Assembly (NCBI RefSeq): GCF_051155795.1
Contig: NZ_DAXETW010000004.1
Span: forward strand, 1-63,085
Length of the DNA: 63,085 nt
Source of the DNA: Longibacter sp051155795
GTDB lineage: Bacteria > Bacteroidota > Rhodothermia > Rhodothermales > Salinibacteraceae
Reading direction: 5' to 3'
A program made the position numbers and the translations under genes. Positions 9,000 to 17,762 of this stretch are shown here, in pieces. Below the pieces are notes generated by a model. That model made no database searches. It worked only from the letters and a program-made list of their open reading frames with translations, and was not told the DNA's origin. Numbering within the stretch: the first letter of the stretch is position 1; each line of letters opens with the position of its first letter.

Positions 9000-9662
9000 A
9001 TGCCCGATTCCGCTTCGTCCGATGCCACGCCGCGCGACCGTGAAGGTGATGCTCCGCATCGTTCTGCGCCTTCGATCGACGTCGGGTTGTTTGGCGGGTC
9101 GTTCAACCCTCCCCACGTTGCCCATCAGGTGATCGCCAACGTCGTACGGGACCAGTTCGCGATGGATGAGGTCTGGTGGATTCCCAATGCGCAGCCTCCC
9201 CACAAGCCCGATCGCGAACTGGCGCTGGCTCATCATCGACTTGCGATGACCCGCGCAGCCACGGATGACGACCCCGCGTTTCGTGTGTCCGACATCGAAA
9301 TTCGACGGGACGGCGTGTCGTACACGGTCGATACGGTCCGCGCACTGCAGGAGGAGCATCCAACGGTCCGCTTTGCCCTCATCATCGGCAGTGACAGTCT
9401 CGACAGCTTCGCGAGCTGGCACCGGCCGGATGAGATTGCCTCGCGGGTGCCGATTATTGTTTACAAGCGCCCGGGCCCCATAGAGTCCGTCGCGCCGCCG
9501 CGGTTTGCCAACCATGTTCGGTTCGTAGCAGCCCCCGTCATGGAAATTTCCGGGACCGAGGTTCGCCAACGGAGGGAAGCGGGGCGGTCGATCCGCTATT
9601 TTGTCCCTGAACCGGTGCGGCGATACATTGAGGCGAACGACCTCTACATCGCATCGGAATGA
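9000..9662 (+). CDS. nadD: Nicotinate-nucleotide adenylyltransferase
   Basis: NadD makes deamido-NAD from nicotinate mononucleotide and ATP in NAD synthesis. The 220-residue protein has the nucleotidyltransferase signature VGLFGGSFNPPHVAH at about residues 28-42 and the second ATP motif ISGTEVR near the C-terminus. It carries an acidic, serine-rich extension of about 25 residues before the catalytic fold. ATG 9000 is the closest plausible start. It follows bamD on the same strand. Confidence 0.93.
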   Translation: MPDSASSDATPRDREGDAPHRSAPSIDVGLFGGSFNPPHVAHQVIANVVRDQFAMDEVWWIPNAQPPHKPDRELALAHHRLAMTRAATDDDPAFRVSDIEIRRDGVSYTVDTVRALQEEHPTVRFALIIGSDSLDSFASWHRPDEIASRVPIIVYKRPGPIESVAPPRFANHVRFVAAPVMEISGTEVRQRREAGRSIRYFVPEPVRRYIEANDLYIASE

Positions 9663-9719
9663 ACCGATGCCCCACGACCGTATGTACTCCTCGTTTTCGA
9701 ATCAGGTCTGTATGCCGGC

Positions 9720-11348
9720 ATGACGAGACCAGCGAGCATCCGGGAGCGTGCGGCTCAGCTGCTCATGATCCGCCTCGGCTCCAACGTGCCGCCGCCGACG
9801 TCCGCGGAGGCGGATGAGGCCCGCGTGGCCGAGATTCTGACGGAGTGCCCGGTCGGTGGGCTCATCGTTTTTCGGGGCACCTGGCCGGATCTCCGAGGAA
9901 CGCTCGACCGGCTACAGGCAATAAGTCCGATTCCGCTTCTCGTCGCGTCCGACCTGGAGCGGGGGCTCGGTCAGCAGGTTCGCGGGGCAACGCGCTTCCC
10001 GCACGCCATGGCGCTCGGCCACGCGCCGGACTCGGACGACGCGGTCGCGTCCCTTGCACGCATCACCGCACAGGAGGCGCGCGCGGCGGGCATTCACCTG
10101 GCGTTCGCTCCCGTGGTCGATGTCCACCTCCACGAGGAAAACCCGATCATCGGTCCGCGCGCATTTGCATCGACACCGGAGCGGGTCGCACGATGTGCCG
10201 AGACGTACATCCGAACCGCAAACGCCGAGGGGATGCTGACCTGTGCCAAGCACTTCCCCGGTCACGGTCGAACCGTTACCGATTCGCACGACCGGCTTCC
10301 CGTCGTGGATCTTCCGGAAGACCGTCTCCGCGAGAGTGATCTGCTGCCCTTCCGCCGCGCGATCGAGGCAGGCGTCGATACCGTCATGACCGCGCATGTG
10401 GCCTATCCGTCGCTGGACGCGAGCGGTCGACCCGCGACCGCGTCGGCGCCGATTCTCGGCGATCTCCTGCGCGATGAAATGGGGTTCTCAGGGTGCGTCG
10501 TCTCCGACAGCCTGCTGATGGAAGGCATCCGGGACGACGCAGCAGGGCCCGGGGCCCGGGCCGCGGCGCTCGTAGAAGCCGGGGTGGACCTCCTTCTCGA
10601 CCCGCAGGAGCCGCGTGCCGTCATCGACGGACTCGTCGATGCCGTCGAAAGCGGGCAACTGTCAGAGGTACGTTTCCACGATGCCTTCGAACGGGTCTGG
10701 CGATTGAAGATGCAGATGCTCGCAGCCGACGGTCAGGAAGGCTGTCCATCGAGTGTGGAACAGGTCGGTTGCGACGCGCACTGGGAGACGGCCCTCGACG
10801 TGGCCGCCCGCGGCGCGAAGATGCAGCGGGACCTGGGTGAGACGCTCTGGTCTCGGAGAGGAGACGGCGTCGTTCTGGTGCGGTTTGAGCGAGGAACGAC
10901 GCCCGATGTGCAGCCGATGGAGACGCTTCTGGCGGAGGTTCTCCCGGCCGCCGAACTCCACGTTCTTCACCCCGACGTACCCGCCGATCAACGATCTGAC
11001 GCCGAGCGAGCCGCGCAGGACGCAAAACTACTCGTTTGTATCGTGGCAGCCGAACCCGCCGCGTGGCAGTCGTTCGGATTGCCGCCGGAGCTCGAGACCA
11101 TGGCGGCGGCGATGCTGGAGCGGCGCGGCGCCGCTCCCCGTCGAGCGACTCTTCTGGCCGTCCTCGGTAGTCCGACGACGGGTGATCGTGTCGAAACACG
11201 CGTCTCAGCCGGGGGGCAGCTGGCGCGGGTCGATTTCTTCAGCGACGAAACCGTGAGCCGGAAGGCACTCCTTCGCGGCCTCGCGCGACGGATCGGGTCC
11301 GGCCCGTTGGAGCAGGGCGCTACTGAAGCGAAAGACGCGGAGTGGTAA
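9720..11348 (+). CDS. nagZ: Glycoside hydrolase family 3, beta-N-acetylhexosaminidase (NagZ-type)
   Basis: GH3 enzymes of this type remove N-acetylglucosamine from muropeptides during cell-wall recycling. The 542-residue protein shows the NagZ hallmarks KHFPGHG (Lys177-His178) and DSH (188-190, the Asp/His acid-base pair), and the nucleophile Asp263 in VVSDSLLMEG. The catalytic barrel fills residues 1 to about 340. The remaining 200 residues form a C-terminal domain that is not in short NagZ proteins and that I do not recognise beyond a GH3 C-domain-like pattern. No signal peptide is seen, so it is probably cytoplasmic. Confidence 0.87.
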   Translation: MTRPASIRERAAQLLMIRLGSNVPPPTSAEADEARVAEILTECPVGGLIVFRGTWPDLRGTLDRLQAISPIPLLVASDLERGLGQQVRGATRFPHAMALGHAPDSDDAVASLARITAQEARAAGIHLAFAPVVDVHLHEENPIIGPRAFASTPERVARCAETYIRTANAEGMLTCAKHFPGHGRTVTDSHDRLPVVDLPEDRLRESDLLPFRRAIEAGVDTVMTAHVAYPSLDASGRPATASAPILGDLLRDEMGFSGCVVSDSLLMEGIRDDAAGPGARAAALVEAGVDLLLDPQEPRAVIDGLVDAVESGQLSEVRFHDAFERVWRLKMQMLAADGQEGCPSSVEQVGCDAHWETALDVAARGAKMQRDLGETLWSRRGDGVVLVRFERGTTPDVQPMETLLAEVLPAAELHVLHPDVPADQRSDAERAAQDAKLLVCIVAAEPAAWQSFGLPPELETMAAAMLERRGAAPRRATLLAVLGSPTTGDRVETRVSAGGQLARVDFFSDETVSRKALLRGLARRIGSGPLEQGATEAKDAEW

Positions 11349-11478
11349 CAAACACATCACCTCCGCGTTCGAACCCGTCATTCACCCCTTAGTTGGGACG
11401 TATGGATCGGGAGCGTCGGGTCCTATCCCGAGCCCATCCAGCGTCCCTGGACGTTGCGCTCAGAATCCTTATTGACGC

Positions 11479-12141
11479 ATGGGTTTATTCGACCTCTTCT
11501 CCGACGACCGTCCCGCCCTCGTAGCGGAAGCATTCGGCCACGTTCAGCGGATGCTGGACACCGGAAACCACATGTTCGCGGCGGCAACGGCCTTCGCTCT
11601 GGAAAATGAAATTCTGGACGTTGAACTGCACGAGCTCGATGAGGAAATCAACGAGTGCGAGCAGGACCTCCGACGTGCGGTCCTCGAGCATTTGACCTTC
11701 GACCCCAAGAGCGAGATGGTCTTCAGCCTCAAGCTCGTGAGCATTGTGCACGAAGCGGAACGCATCGGCGATCTCGCAAAGTCGATCGTGAAGGCGGGCA
11801 AGCTATCGCATCGCCCGCGGATGGGTCCTCAGGTGGAGCCGCTTCGGGATATGCGCGACCGGGTCCTGGTGATGTTCGAACACGCCCGAGACGGCTTCGT
11901 CGACGAGGAAGCGGAGGCCGCGCGGGAGCTGATGTCGATGCACGAGAAGATGAAGGACGACGTCACCACCTACCTGCAAGACCTCGCGGATGACGACGGT
12001 CTGACCGCGAACGAGGGTATCGTGCTTGCGCTGATCGCCCGCCTGCTCAGTCGCGTGAGTTCGCATCTGTCGAACATCGCCTCGGCCGTCGTTTCACCCT
12101 TTGACCAGATCCGTCGTGCGCCGACGTGGGAGTCGCCGTGA
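11479..12141 (+). CDS. PhoU-domain protein
   Basis: PhoU proteins are all-helical, metal-binding regulators of phosphate uptake. The 220-residue protein has two PhoU-like three-helix units. The segment EAERIGDLAKSIVKAG matches the family E/D-xxx-D metal motif. There is no Pst transporter, PhoR/PhoB or Na/phosphate symporter beside it, so its partner is not visible; stand-alone PhoU proteins often serve Na/Pi symporters. Start at ATG 11479 (MGLFDLF). Confidence 0.85.
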   Translation: MGLFDLFSDDRPALVAEAFGHVQRMLDTGNHMFAAATAFALENEILDVELHELDEEINECEQDLRRAVLEHLTFDPKSEMVFSLKLVSIVHEAERIGDLAKSIVKAGKLSHRPRMGPQVEPLRDMRDRVLVMFEHARDGFVDEEAEAARELMSMHEKMKDDVTTYLQDLADDDGLTANEGIVLALIARLLSRVSSHLSNIASAVVSPFDQIRRAPTWESP

Positions 12142-12219
12142 CGTCGCGCGCCCACAGACGACGCGTCATTAGCATCTGCATATCAACCAATTACTCTTTT
12201 TCACGAGTCGCCTGTCGAC

Positions 12220-12813
12220 ATGTCTCTGACTGAATCGATGATGGCCGAACTTGGTACGCCGGCCCCGTCTTTCGAACTGCCGATTTCGAACCCCGGAGTG
12301 GATGATTTACACGGACGCGTTCGCGCACTCGAGGACTACGACGACGCCGAAGCTGTGGTCATCATCTTCATGTGCAATCACTGTCCGTACGTTAAGCACA
12401 TCGAAGACACGCTGGCATCGGTCGCCGGTGAATATCAGGAGCGCGGGGTTCAGTTTATCGGCATCTGCTCGAACGATGCCGAGAACTATCCGGAAGACGG
12501 GTTCGAGCGAATGACCGAGCGGGCAAAGGAGAAGGGCTTTCCCTTCCCGTATCTGCACGACGAATCGCAGGAGGTGGCGCGCGAATACGGTGCTCTCTGC
12601 ACGCCCGACTTTTTCGTGTATGACCAGGATCGAGACCTCGTCTACCGCGGTCGGTTCGACGACACGCGGCCGAAGAAAGGGAAGGCGCATGGGGGCGATC
12701 TGAGGCAGGCGCTGAACGAACTGCTTGACAACGGATCCATCGAGATGGAGCAGCACCCGTCGATGGGATGCAACATCAAGTGGAAGCCCGGAAAAGAACC
12801 TGCTGCCGCCTAG
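12220..12813 (+). CDS. Thioredoxin-fold peroxiredoxin-like protein (PRX_like1 type)
   Basis: This 197-residue thioredoxin-fold protein belongs to the redoxin/peroxiredoxin-like group with the active-site segment FMCNHCPYVKH, a CxxC motif at about residues 52-55. The C-terminal HPSMGCNIKWKPG is also typical of this group. Members are thought to reduce thiols or peroxides, but their substrates are largely unknown. No signal peptide is visible, so it is probably cytoplasmic. It is followed 20 bases later by a small membrane protein. Confidence 0.87.
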   Translation: MSLTESMMAELGTPAPSFELPISNPGVDDLHGRVRALEDYDDAEAVVIIFMCNHCPYVKHIEDTLASVAGEYQERGVQFIGICSNDAENYPEDGFERMTERAKEKGFPFPYLHDESQEVAREYGALCTPDFFVYDQDRDLVYRGRFDDTRPKKGKAHGGDLRQALNELLDNGSIEMEQHPSMGCNIKWKPGKEPAAA

Positions 12814-12833
12814 CGACTCGTTCCTGCGTCTCT

Positions 12834-13061
12834 ATGTTTGACGGCTCCGCCTTTCGGACCTGGCCGCTGGTGTTCGCCGGTGCGATTGTCTTCGCTACGA
12901 TGTTCGTCGTGCTCATGCTGCTCGTCGAACACGTAGCGGGTGATGGCGCCTACCCGACCCGGGCGGTCAAAACGATCGGCGGAGCCGCTTTCGTCGGATA
13001 CGTCGGTACCGCGTGGATCATTCGTCTCGACCTGCCGGGAACCGAGGATCCGTGGTGGTGA
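12834..13061 (+). CDS. Small two-helix membrane protein, unknown
   Basis: The predicted 75-residue protein has two hydrophobic segments (PLVFAGAIVFATMFVVLMLLV and AAFVGYVGTAWII). It begins 20 bases after the preceding thioredoxin-like gene and is probably in the same transcript. I do not recognise a family. ATG 12834 is chosen because the upstream extension overlaps the previous gene and is unlike a membrane protein. The clear membrane topology supports a real gene. Confidence 0.65.
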   Translation: MFDGSAFRTWPLVFAGAIVFATMFVVLMLLVEHVAGDGAYPTRAVKTIGGAAFVGYVGTAWIIRLDLPGTEDPWW

Positions 13062-13318
13062 GATAAGGGCTACGTCGACCCCGGGTAGGAATCAAATTCC
13101 GGCTTCACTCATACGTATCCAACGTGAGCGTTACACTCGACAACGACGCGTGGACGAGCTTTGGAACCGCTTCCACGTACGGGTCGGTGTAACCCCTGGC
13201 GTTCCCCGATGTCGCCGGGAGCCTGGATGCAGGTGCGATCCCGCCTGAACCATCCGTCTCAGCACGGTCCGCACTCCATCCCGCCGCTCGTTCCGATCCA
13301 CACTTCAAGACTTCCGCC

Positions 13319-14155
13319 ATGATGGACGAACACGCAGTAGACGCCACGCCCGAGGACGAACGGTCTGCCTACGAGAAAGCGGCCGACGACGAAGAGGTCG
13401 ACCCGCGCTGCATCCCGCAGACGCTTGACGAGACCCCGCCCATCGGCGACGAAATCGAGTATCCGGATTACCCGGATGAAGACCACGACGTGTGGCGGAT
13501 CCTCGTGCAGCGTCAGATGGAGCAGTTGCCGGGTCGTGCCTGCGAGGCGTACCTGAAAGGACAGGACGTTCTCCAGATCGAAGCGGATCGAGTGCCGAGC
13601 CTTGCCAACCTGAGCCGCCGCCTGAACGATGCAACTGGATGGGAGGTGGCGAAAGTCCCCGGTTTGATCCACGAGAAAAACTTCTTCGAGCTGCTGTCCG
13701 ATCGCATCTTCCCGTCGACCAATTACGTGCGCGGACGGGACGAGATCGACTACACGCCGGCGCCGGACTGCTTCCACGATATGTTCGGCCATATGCCGAT
13801 GCTGACGCAGCCGGACTTCGCGGACTTCTACCAGCTCTTTGGCCAGGCCGCGTTGAATGCGGAGGGGGCCGATCGCCCGCGCCTTGAGCGGTTTCACTGG
13901 TTCACGGTTGAGTTCGGGCTGATCCGCGAGAACGGGGAAAACCGCATCTTCGGGGCCGGTATCGTGTCATCGAACGACGAGGTGACCCACGCCCTGTCCG
14001 ACGAGGTAACGGTGCACCCATTCGACCCGGCTCACATCACCGAGCAGGACTATGACGTGTGGCACCTGCAGGAAGAGCTGTTTCTCCTGGATTCGTTTGA
14101 ACAACTCGTCGACGGCTTCCGGGCCTGGGCAACGTCACGAAACCTGTTGTCCTAA
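13319..14155 (+). CDS. phhA: Phenylalanine 4-monooxygenase
   Basis: This enzyme hydroxylates phenylalanine to tyrosine using molecular oxygen and a tetrahydropterin. The 278-residue monomeric bacterial form has the iron ligands His153 and His158 in PDCFHDMFGHMP and Glu198 in WFTVEFGL. It carries an acidic N-terminal extension of about 45 residues. No pterin carbinolamine dehydratase (phhB) lies beside it. Two adjacent ATGs (13319 and 13322) could each be the start. A hairpin terminator follows at 14181. Confidence 0.95.
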   Translation: MMDEHAVDATPEDERSAYEKAADDEEVDPRCIPQTLDETPPIGDEIEYPDYPDEDHDVWRILVQRQMEQLPGRACEAYLKGQDVLQIEADRVPSLANLSRRLNDATGWEVAKVPGLIHEKNFFELLSDRIFPSTNYVRGRDEIDYTPAPDCFHDMFGHMPMLTQPDFADFYQLFGQAALNAEGADRPRLERFHWFTVEFGLIRENGENRIFGAGIVSSNDEVTHALSDEVTVHPFDPAHITEQDYDVWHLQEELFLLDSFEQLVDGFRAWATSRNLLS

Positions 14156-14180
14156 CCGCCCCGCCACGCACGTACGACCA

Positions 14181-14214
14181 CGCCTCACCGCGGACTTCCC
14201 GGTGGGGCGTTTGT
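14181..14214 (+). terminator. Rho-independent terminator after phhA
   Basis: A 10-bp stem (CGCCTCACCG with CGGTGGGGCG, one G-T pair) encloses a 9-base loop and is followed by a short T-rich tail (TTTG). It lies 26 bases after the phhA stop codon. Confidence 0.65.
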
Positions 14215-14390
14215 CGTTCTGCCGTCCGATGCAGTGCATGGGCAAATCGATCGCCGCAGGACTGCGGCGCGTTACAAATACGTTGCTCTGACGTGCATCC
14301 TGTTCCTCGTGCGCTGGAAAAATCGCCGCCCGATCGGGTACGACGTGTATTGCGCCACGATCTTTCGAGAAAGGCAGACCTCGAACGCTC

Positions 14391-14693
14391 ATGACCTCCG
14401 ATACCGACGCCAGGACGACCGAACAACGCCTGTCCGCTCGCATCACGGGGCGCGTGCAAGGTGTGGGCTTCCGTCATTTCACGACGACACGGGCTCGCAA
14501 GCTCGGGCTGACCGGATGGGTACGAAACGAGCCGGACGGCTCGGTCCGCCTCGAAGCGGAAGGGCCAAAAGATGACCTCGATCGTCTCCTTGACGCGGTG
14601 CAAGACGGACCGCGTTCGGCGAAAGTAGATGATGTCAGCGCAGACTACGTCGACCCGGACGGTGCCTTCGAGGGATTTCGCGTCCGACGGTGA
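14391..14693 (+). CDS. acyP: Acylphosphatase
   Basis: This small enzyme hydrolyses carboxyl-phosphate bonds of acyl phosphates. The 100-residue protein has both catalytic residues in their usual contexts: Arg28 in GRVQGVGFRHF and Asn46 in GWVRNEPDGSV. Length is normal, with about ten extra N-terminal residues. Its stop codon overlaps a GTG in the frame of prmC (GTGA at 14690-14693), so the two genes are probably translated from one transcript. Confidence 0.95.
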   Translation: MTSDTDARTTEQRLSARITGRVQGVGFRHFTTTRARKLGLTGWVRNEPDGSVRLEAEGPKDDLDRLLDAVQDGPRSAKVDDVSADYVDPDGAFEGFRVRR

Positions 14694-14800
14694 CCCCTGC
14701 AACGACCCCATACGGTCCGATTCGGCCGGTTCATTCAGCCGCGACCGCGGGAGGTGCGTGGGTTGTCCGTCTCCATTTTCACCATGATGACGACACGGGG

Positions 14801-15778
14801 ATGATTGTATCCGACGGGGAGCCATCCAGTAGCGATTCGGGTGCGAGCGCAGCAGGGTCGAGCGACGAGGGCGGGAAGGAGGCGTCTTCCACCGGTGTGT
14901 CGACCGGCGCGCCGTCGCCGCCGCAGACGCGTCGGTCGTGCATTTCATACGGAACGGAGACCTTGCGTCGTGCGGGTCGTGATGCGCCGCGACGGACCGC
15001 CATCTGGTTGCTGTGCGACATCGCCGGTCTCTCGCGCGCCTCCGTGTACGGCTACCCGGAAGAGCCAGTGGAACCGGATGTCGTGGATGAGTTCACTGAT
15101 GCCATCCGTCGGCGAGCGGACGGAGAGCCGCTGCAGCACATCCTCGGCTACGACGAGTTCTTCGGTCTCCGCCTTCGGGTGTCGCCCGACGTTCTCGTGC
15201 CACGCCCGGAGACGGAGGAAGTCGTCGAGTACGCGCTCAAGGCGATGCGTTCCGTGGATGCGCCACGGGTTCTGGACGCCGGAACGGGAAGCGGGTGCAT
15301 CGCTCTCGCGCTCAAGTCGGAGCGACCGGACGCGCAGGTGATGGCGTGCGACGTGAGTGACGCCGCCCTCGACGTTGCGCGCGCCAATGCCAGCCGGCTC
15401 GCCCTGGACGTGGATTTCCGGCGAGCGGACATGCTGACAGACGACTTTGCCGCGCGGTGCCAGGGGCCGTTCGATCTTCTTATCTCCAATCCGCCCTACA
15501 TCCCGGAGCAGGAGGCCGAAACGCTCTCCGACACTGTTCGAGAATACGACCCCCATCTCGCGCTCTTCTCCGGCGAGGACGCGCTGCGATTTTACCGCGT
15601 GCTTGCCCGGCACGCCGGCGGCATGCTCGCACCGGGTGGGCGCCTGATCGTTGAGACCCATGCGCACTATGCGAGCGGCGTGGCAGACGTATTCGGGGAT
15701 GCGGGGCTGACGAACATACAGGTCGAGCAAGACCTCGCCGGTCGTCCGCGCATCGCCATGGCCATCAAGCCCGGGTGA
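14801..15778 (+). CDS. prmC: Peptide chain release factor N5-glutamine methyltransferase
   Basis: PrmC methylates the GGQ glutamine of release factors RF1 and RF2 using S-adenosylmethionine. The protein has the N-terminal helical domain, the SAM-binding motif VLDAGTGSGCIALAL (from about residue 157) and the catalytic NPPY at 230-233. I use ATG 14801, which follows a GGGG stretch. The frame stays open to a GTG at 14690 overlapping acyP, which would add 37 residues. Even the shorter form has a serine-rich leader of about 45 residues before the family domain. Confidence 0.92.
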   Translation: MIVSDGEPSSSDSGASAAGSSDEGGKEASSTGVSTGAPSPPQTRRSCISYGTETLRRAGRDAPRRTAIWLLCDIAGLSRASVYGYPEEPVEPDVVDEFTDAIRRRADGEPLQHILGYDEFFGLRLRVSPDVLVPRPETEEVVEYALKAMRSVDAPRVLDAGTGSGCIALALKSERPDAQVMACDVSDAALDVARANASRLALDVDFRRADMLTDDFAARCQGPFDLLISNPPYIPEQEAETLSDTVREYDPHLALFSGEDALRFYRVLARHAGGMLAPGGRLIVETHAHYASGVADVFGDAGLTNIQVEQDLAGRPRIAMAIKPG

Positions 15779-15782
15779 GAGA

Positions 15783-16694
15783 CTACCGTCGCCCGTTTCC
15801 GAATACGCGGGCGGCTTCCCGGTGCATCGTTGCGTGCAGATCGGCCGTTGCCCGGGGCGTCTCCGCATAGCCCCCTGAAAGAAGCAGGACAACCGGCAGG
15901 TCGCGGTCCCGAATATGCTCGAGGACGAGTCCGTCGCGAGCGTGCAGGCCGTCCCGGGAAAGGGCCATGCGACCGTACCGATCATCTTTCATGACATCGA
16001 TGCCGCCGAGATAAAACACGAGATCGGGCTTTGCCGCGTCGAGGACGGCCGGAACGTAGGAGGCAAGCGTCTCGAGATACGTGTCGTCGTCTGTTTCGTC
16101 ATCAAGCGGAACGTCCAGCGTGGATTCCGGCTTGCGAAACGGGTAATTCTTGGCTCCATGCATCGAGAACGTGTAGACGGAGGCGTCATTTGCGAAAAAC
16201 GCCGCGTTCCCATTTCCCTGATGCACGTCCAGATCGATGATCAGCGTGCGCTGGACCCAGCAGGCGCTTTTTAGGACGCGGATGGCCACGCCCACGTCGT
16301 TCAGCACGCAGAATCCTTCCCCGTGATCCGGCATGGCGTGATGGGTACCGCCGGCCAGGTTGGCGGCGACGCCGTCCTGTAGCGCCATGAACGCGGCGTT
16401 GATGGTCCCCTGGACGGCAAGGCGCGACCGGTACACAAGGCGCTCCGACCACGGCAGGCCCATGCGTCGCTCCTCTTGCTGCGTCAAGGTACCCTCCGCC
16501 AGGGCCGACAGGTAGTCGCGGGTATGCACCCGGAGAAGGTCCGACCAGTCCGCCTGTCGTGGGGCCACGAGGTCCGACGTCCGGAGCAGCCGCTCACGAA
16601 CGAGAATGTCTCGTAGGGCGGGAAATTTGGCCATCGGGAACGGGTGGCCGTCGGGGAGGGGCACGTAGTACCCGTCGGAGTAACTTGCGCGCAT
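15783..16694 (-). CDS. Histone deacetylase family protein (AcuC-like)
   Basis: The arginase/deacetylase-fold zinc enzyme removes acyl groups from lysines or amines; in bacteria targets include acetyl-CoA synthetase (AcuC) and acetylpolyamines. The 303-residue protein keeps the catalytic set: His118-His119 in GGTHHAMPDHGEGFC, zinc ligands Asp156, His158 (DLDVHQGNG) and Asp233 (GGIDV), and the transition-state tyrosine in LLSGGY. The family position that is often DPLG reads DDRYG. Start at 16694 (MRASYSDGYYVPL); ten more residues would be possible. It is convergent with prmC, 4 bases apart. The substrate is unknown. Confidence 0.9.
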   Translation of the reverse strand: MRASYSDGYYVPLPDGHPFPMAKFPALRDILVRERLLRTSDLVAPRQADWSDLLRVHTRDYLSALAEGTLTQQEERRMGLPWSERLVYRSRLAVQGTINAAFMALQDGVAANLAGGTHHAMPDHGEGFCVLNDVGVAIRVLKSACWVQRTLIIDLDVHQGNGNAAFFANDASVYTFSMHGAKNYPFRKPESTLDVPLDDETDDDTYLETLASYVPAVLDAAKPDLVFYLGGIDVMKDDRYGRMALSRDGLHARDGLVLEHIRDRDLPVVLLLSGGYAETPRATADLHATMHREAARVFGNGRR

Positions 16695-17148
16695 GGAGCG
16701 TGGAGGTGAGCGGCGGATCGGCACGACCCTGTTTGGACGAGGAACGGTATCCGGAGTTCAGGCCCGGACGGGGACCACACCACGAACCGTCAAACGTCAT
16801 TGTGAATTCTGAGGCCGCTTCGCGTTTCCTTTCGTAGATCGACGCACGGACATTTCGAACGCAGGCCGGAGGTGATAACCGACAAATGTATATGCATATT
16901 CAGTCGTTGATTCGATAATACCTCGTCGGATTACGGAATTTCAAGGTCGGTCGAGCGGCGCAGCGATGCGGGTCATCGAATCTCGGGAGAGGCCACACCA
17001 TGCAGATCGCTCCTGGTGACGTGCGTCGGTCGGGAGCGCCGTGTCCGGGGGGCGGGAAGGGAAGGCCGGGTGGAAACAGCTCCGCCCGATGCCTCCGGGA
17101 GACATCGGGCGGGGCCGCTCGTGCGTCCGGGTTGAGACACCGTGTTGA
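16695..17148. other. 454-nt intergenic region with an AT-rich island
   Basis: No coding gene is supported. The region includes an AT-rich stretch (about 16880-16925) with the 10-base palindrome ATATGCATAT at 16890-16899, unusual in this GC-rich sequence, and a terminator hairpin at 17082-17112. Confidence 0.5.
17082..17112 (-). terminator. Hairpin terminator downstream of the small lipoprotein gene
   Basis: A perfect 10-bp inverted repeat, CCGCCCGATG and CATCGGGCGG, encloses an 11-base loop that can pair further (CTC with GAG). Read on the minus strand it lies 37 bases after the lipoprotein stop codon. The T tail is short, so the call rests on stem strength and position. Confidence 0.6.
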
Positions 17149-17364
17149 TTAGCTGCATTCCGGGTCGCCGGCCGGACATCCGGTGTTATGGTCGGACTCG
17201 GGCTCCGTCTTCGGCGGATCGCTGCTTACGGTGTAGGTGGACTCAACCTTCGGGGGCGGGGACGTTTCGGGGCCGGTTAGCGTGTTGGCGTCGCAGGCGG
17301 TGAGCATCATGAGGCTCACGAGGAGCAGAGCGAAGAATGGGGCTGCAATCGGGGAGCGTTTCAT
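17149..17364 (-). CDS. Small lipoprotein, unknown
   Basis: The predicted 71-residue protein has a lipoprotein signal peptide (positive MKR start, hydrophobic core, LTAC with Cys24). The mature part is short, proline- and threonine-rich, and ends with two cysteines (TGCPAGDPECS), which could form a disulfide. I recognise no family. It stands alone between two long intergenic regions with AT-rich islands. The clear lipobox and the terminator downstream support a real gene. Confidence 0.7.
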   Translation of the reverse strand: MKRSPIAAPFFALLLVSLMMLTACDANTLTGPETSPPPKVESTYTVSSDPPKTEPESDHNTGCPAGDPECS

Positions 17365-17762
17365 GGGATCGATCGTCTGGTAAGGACAGCGTGGGAATGC
17401 GCGGGTGAGAGCCGGCTCAACGACCGGGATTCATCCGCACGGCGCATGAGCATATGCGCTTTAACTATATACGAGGATGATGCCATCCTATCAGACTAAT
17501 GCCCGGTCGTAGTGGGGCTTGACATCCGGAAATCGCTGTTCATCGTTCGTTTGGCGCGGCCGCTTCAGCGGTTGGCGGCGGCCCAGCGGGGTGCACGTGG
17601 GGGGACGGGTTGGTGCTGCGGCGGCTTGAAGCAAGGTGTCGTCGTTCAGGTGCGCCTCCGGCGTGCTCCTGGCGGAAAGCGAAACAAAACGACACATTCG
17701 GGGTGGGCACACAACCCCATCGCGTATCATCGCCCTCACTGGGTCCCCGCGGCTCTGCGTCC
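17365..17762. other. 398-nt intergenic region between divergent genes
   Basis: No gene is supported. It must hold the promoters of the small lipoprotein gene (minus) and the HtrA gene (plus). An AT-rich stretch at about 17442-17500 contains GCGCAT-GAGCAT-ATGCGC, a 6-bp inverted repeat followed by TTTAACTATATA, a possible operator/promoter region. Confidence 0.4.
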
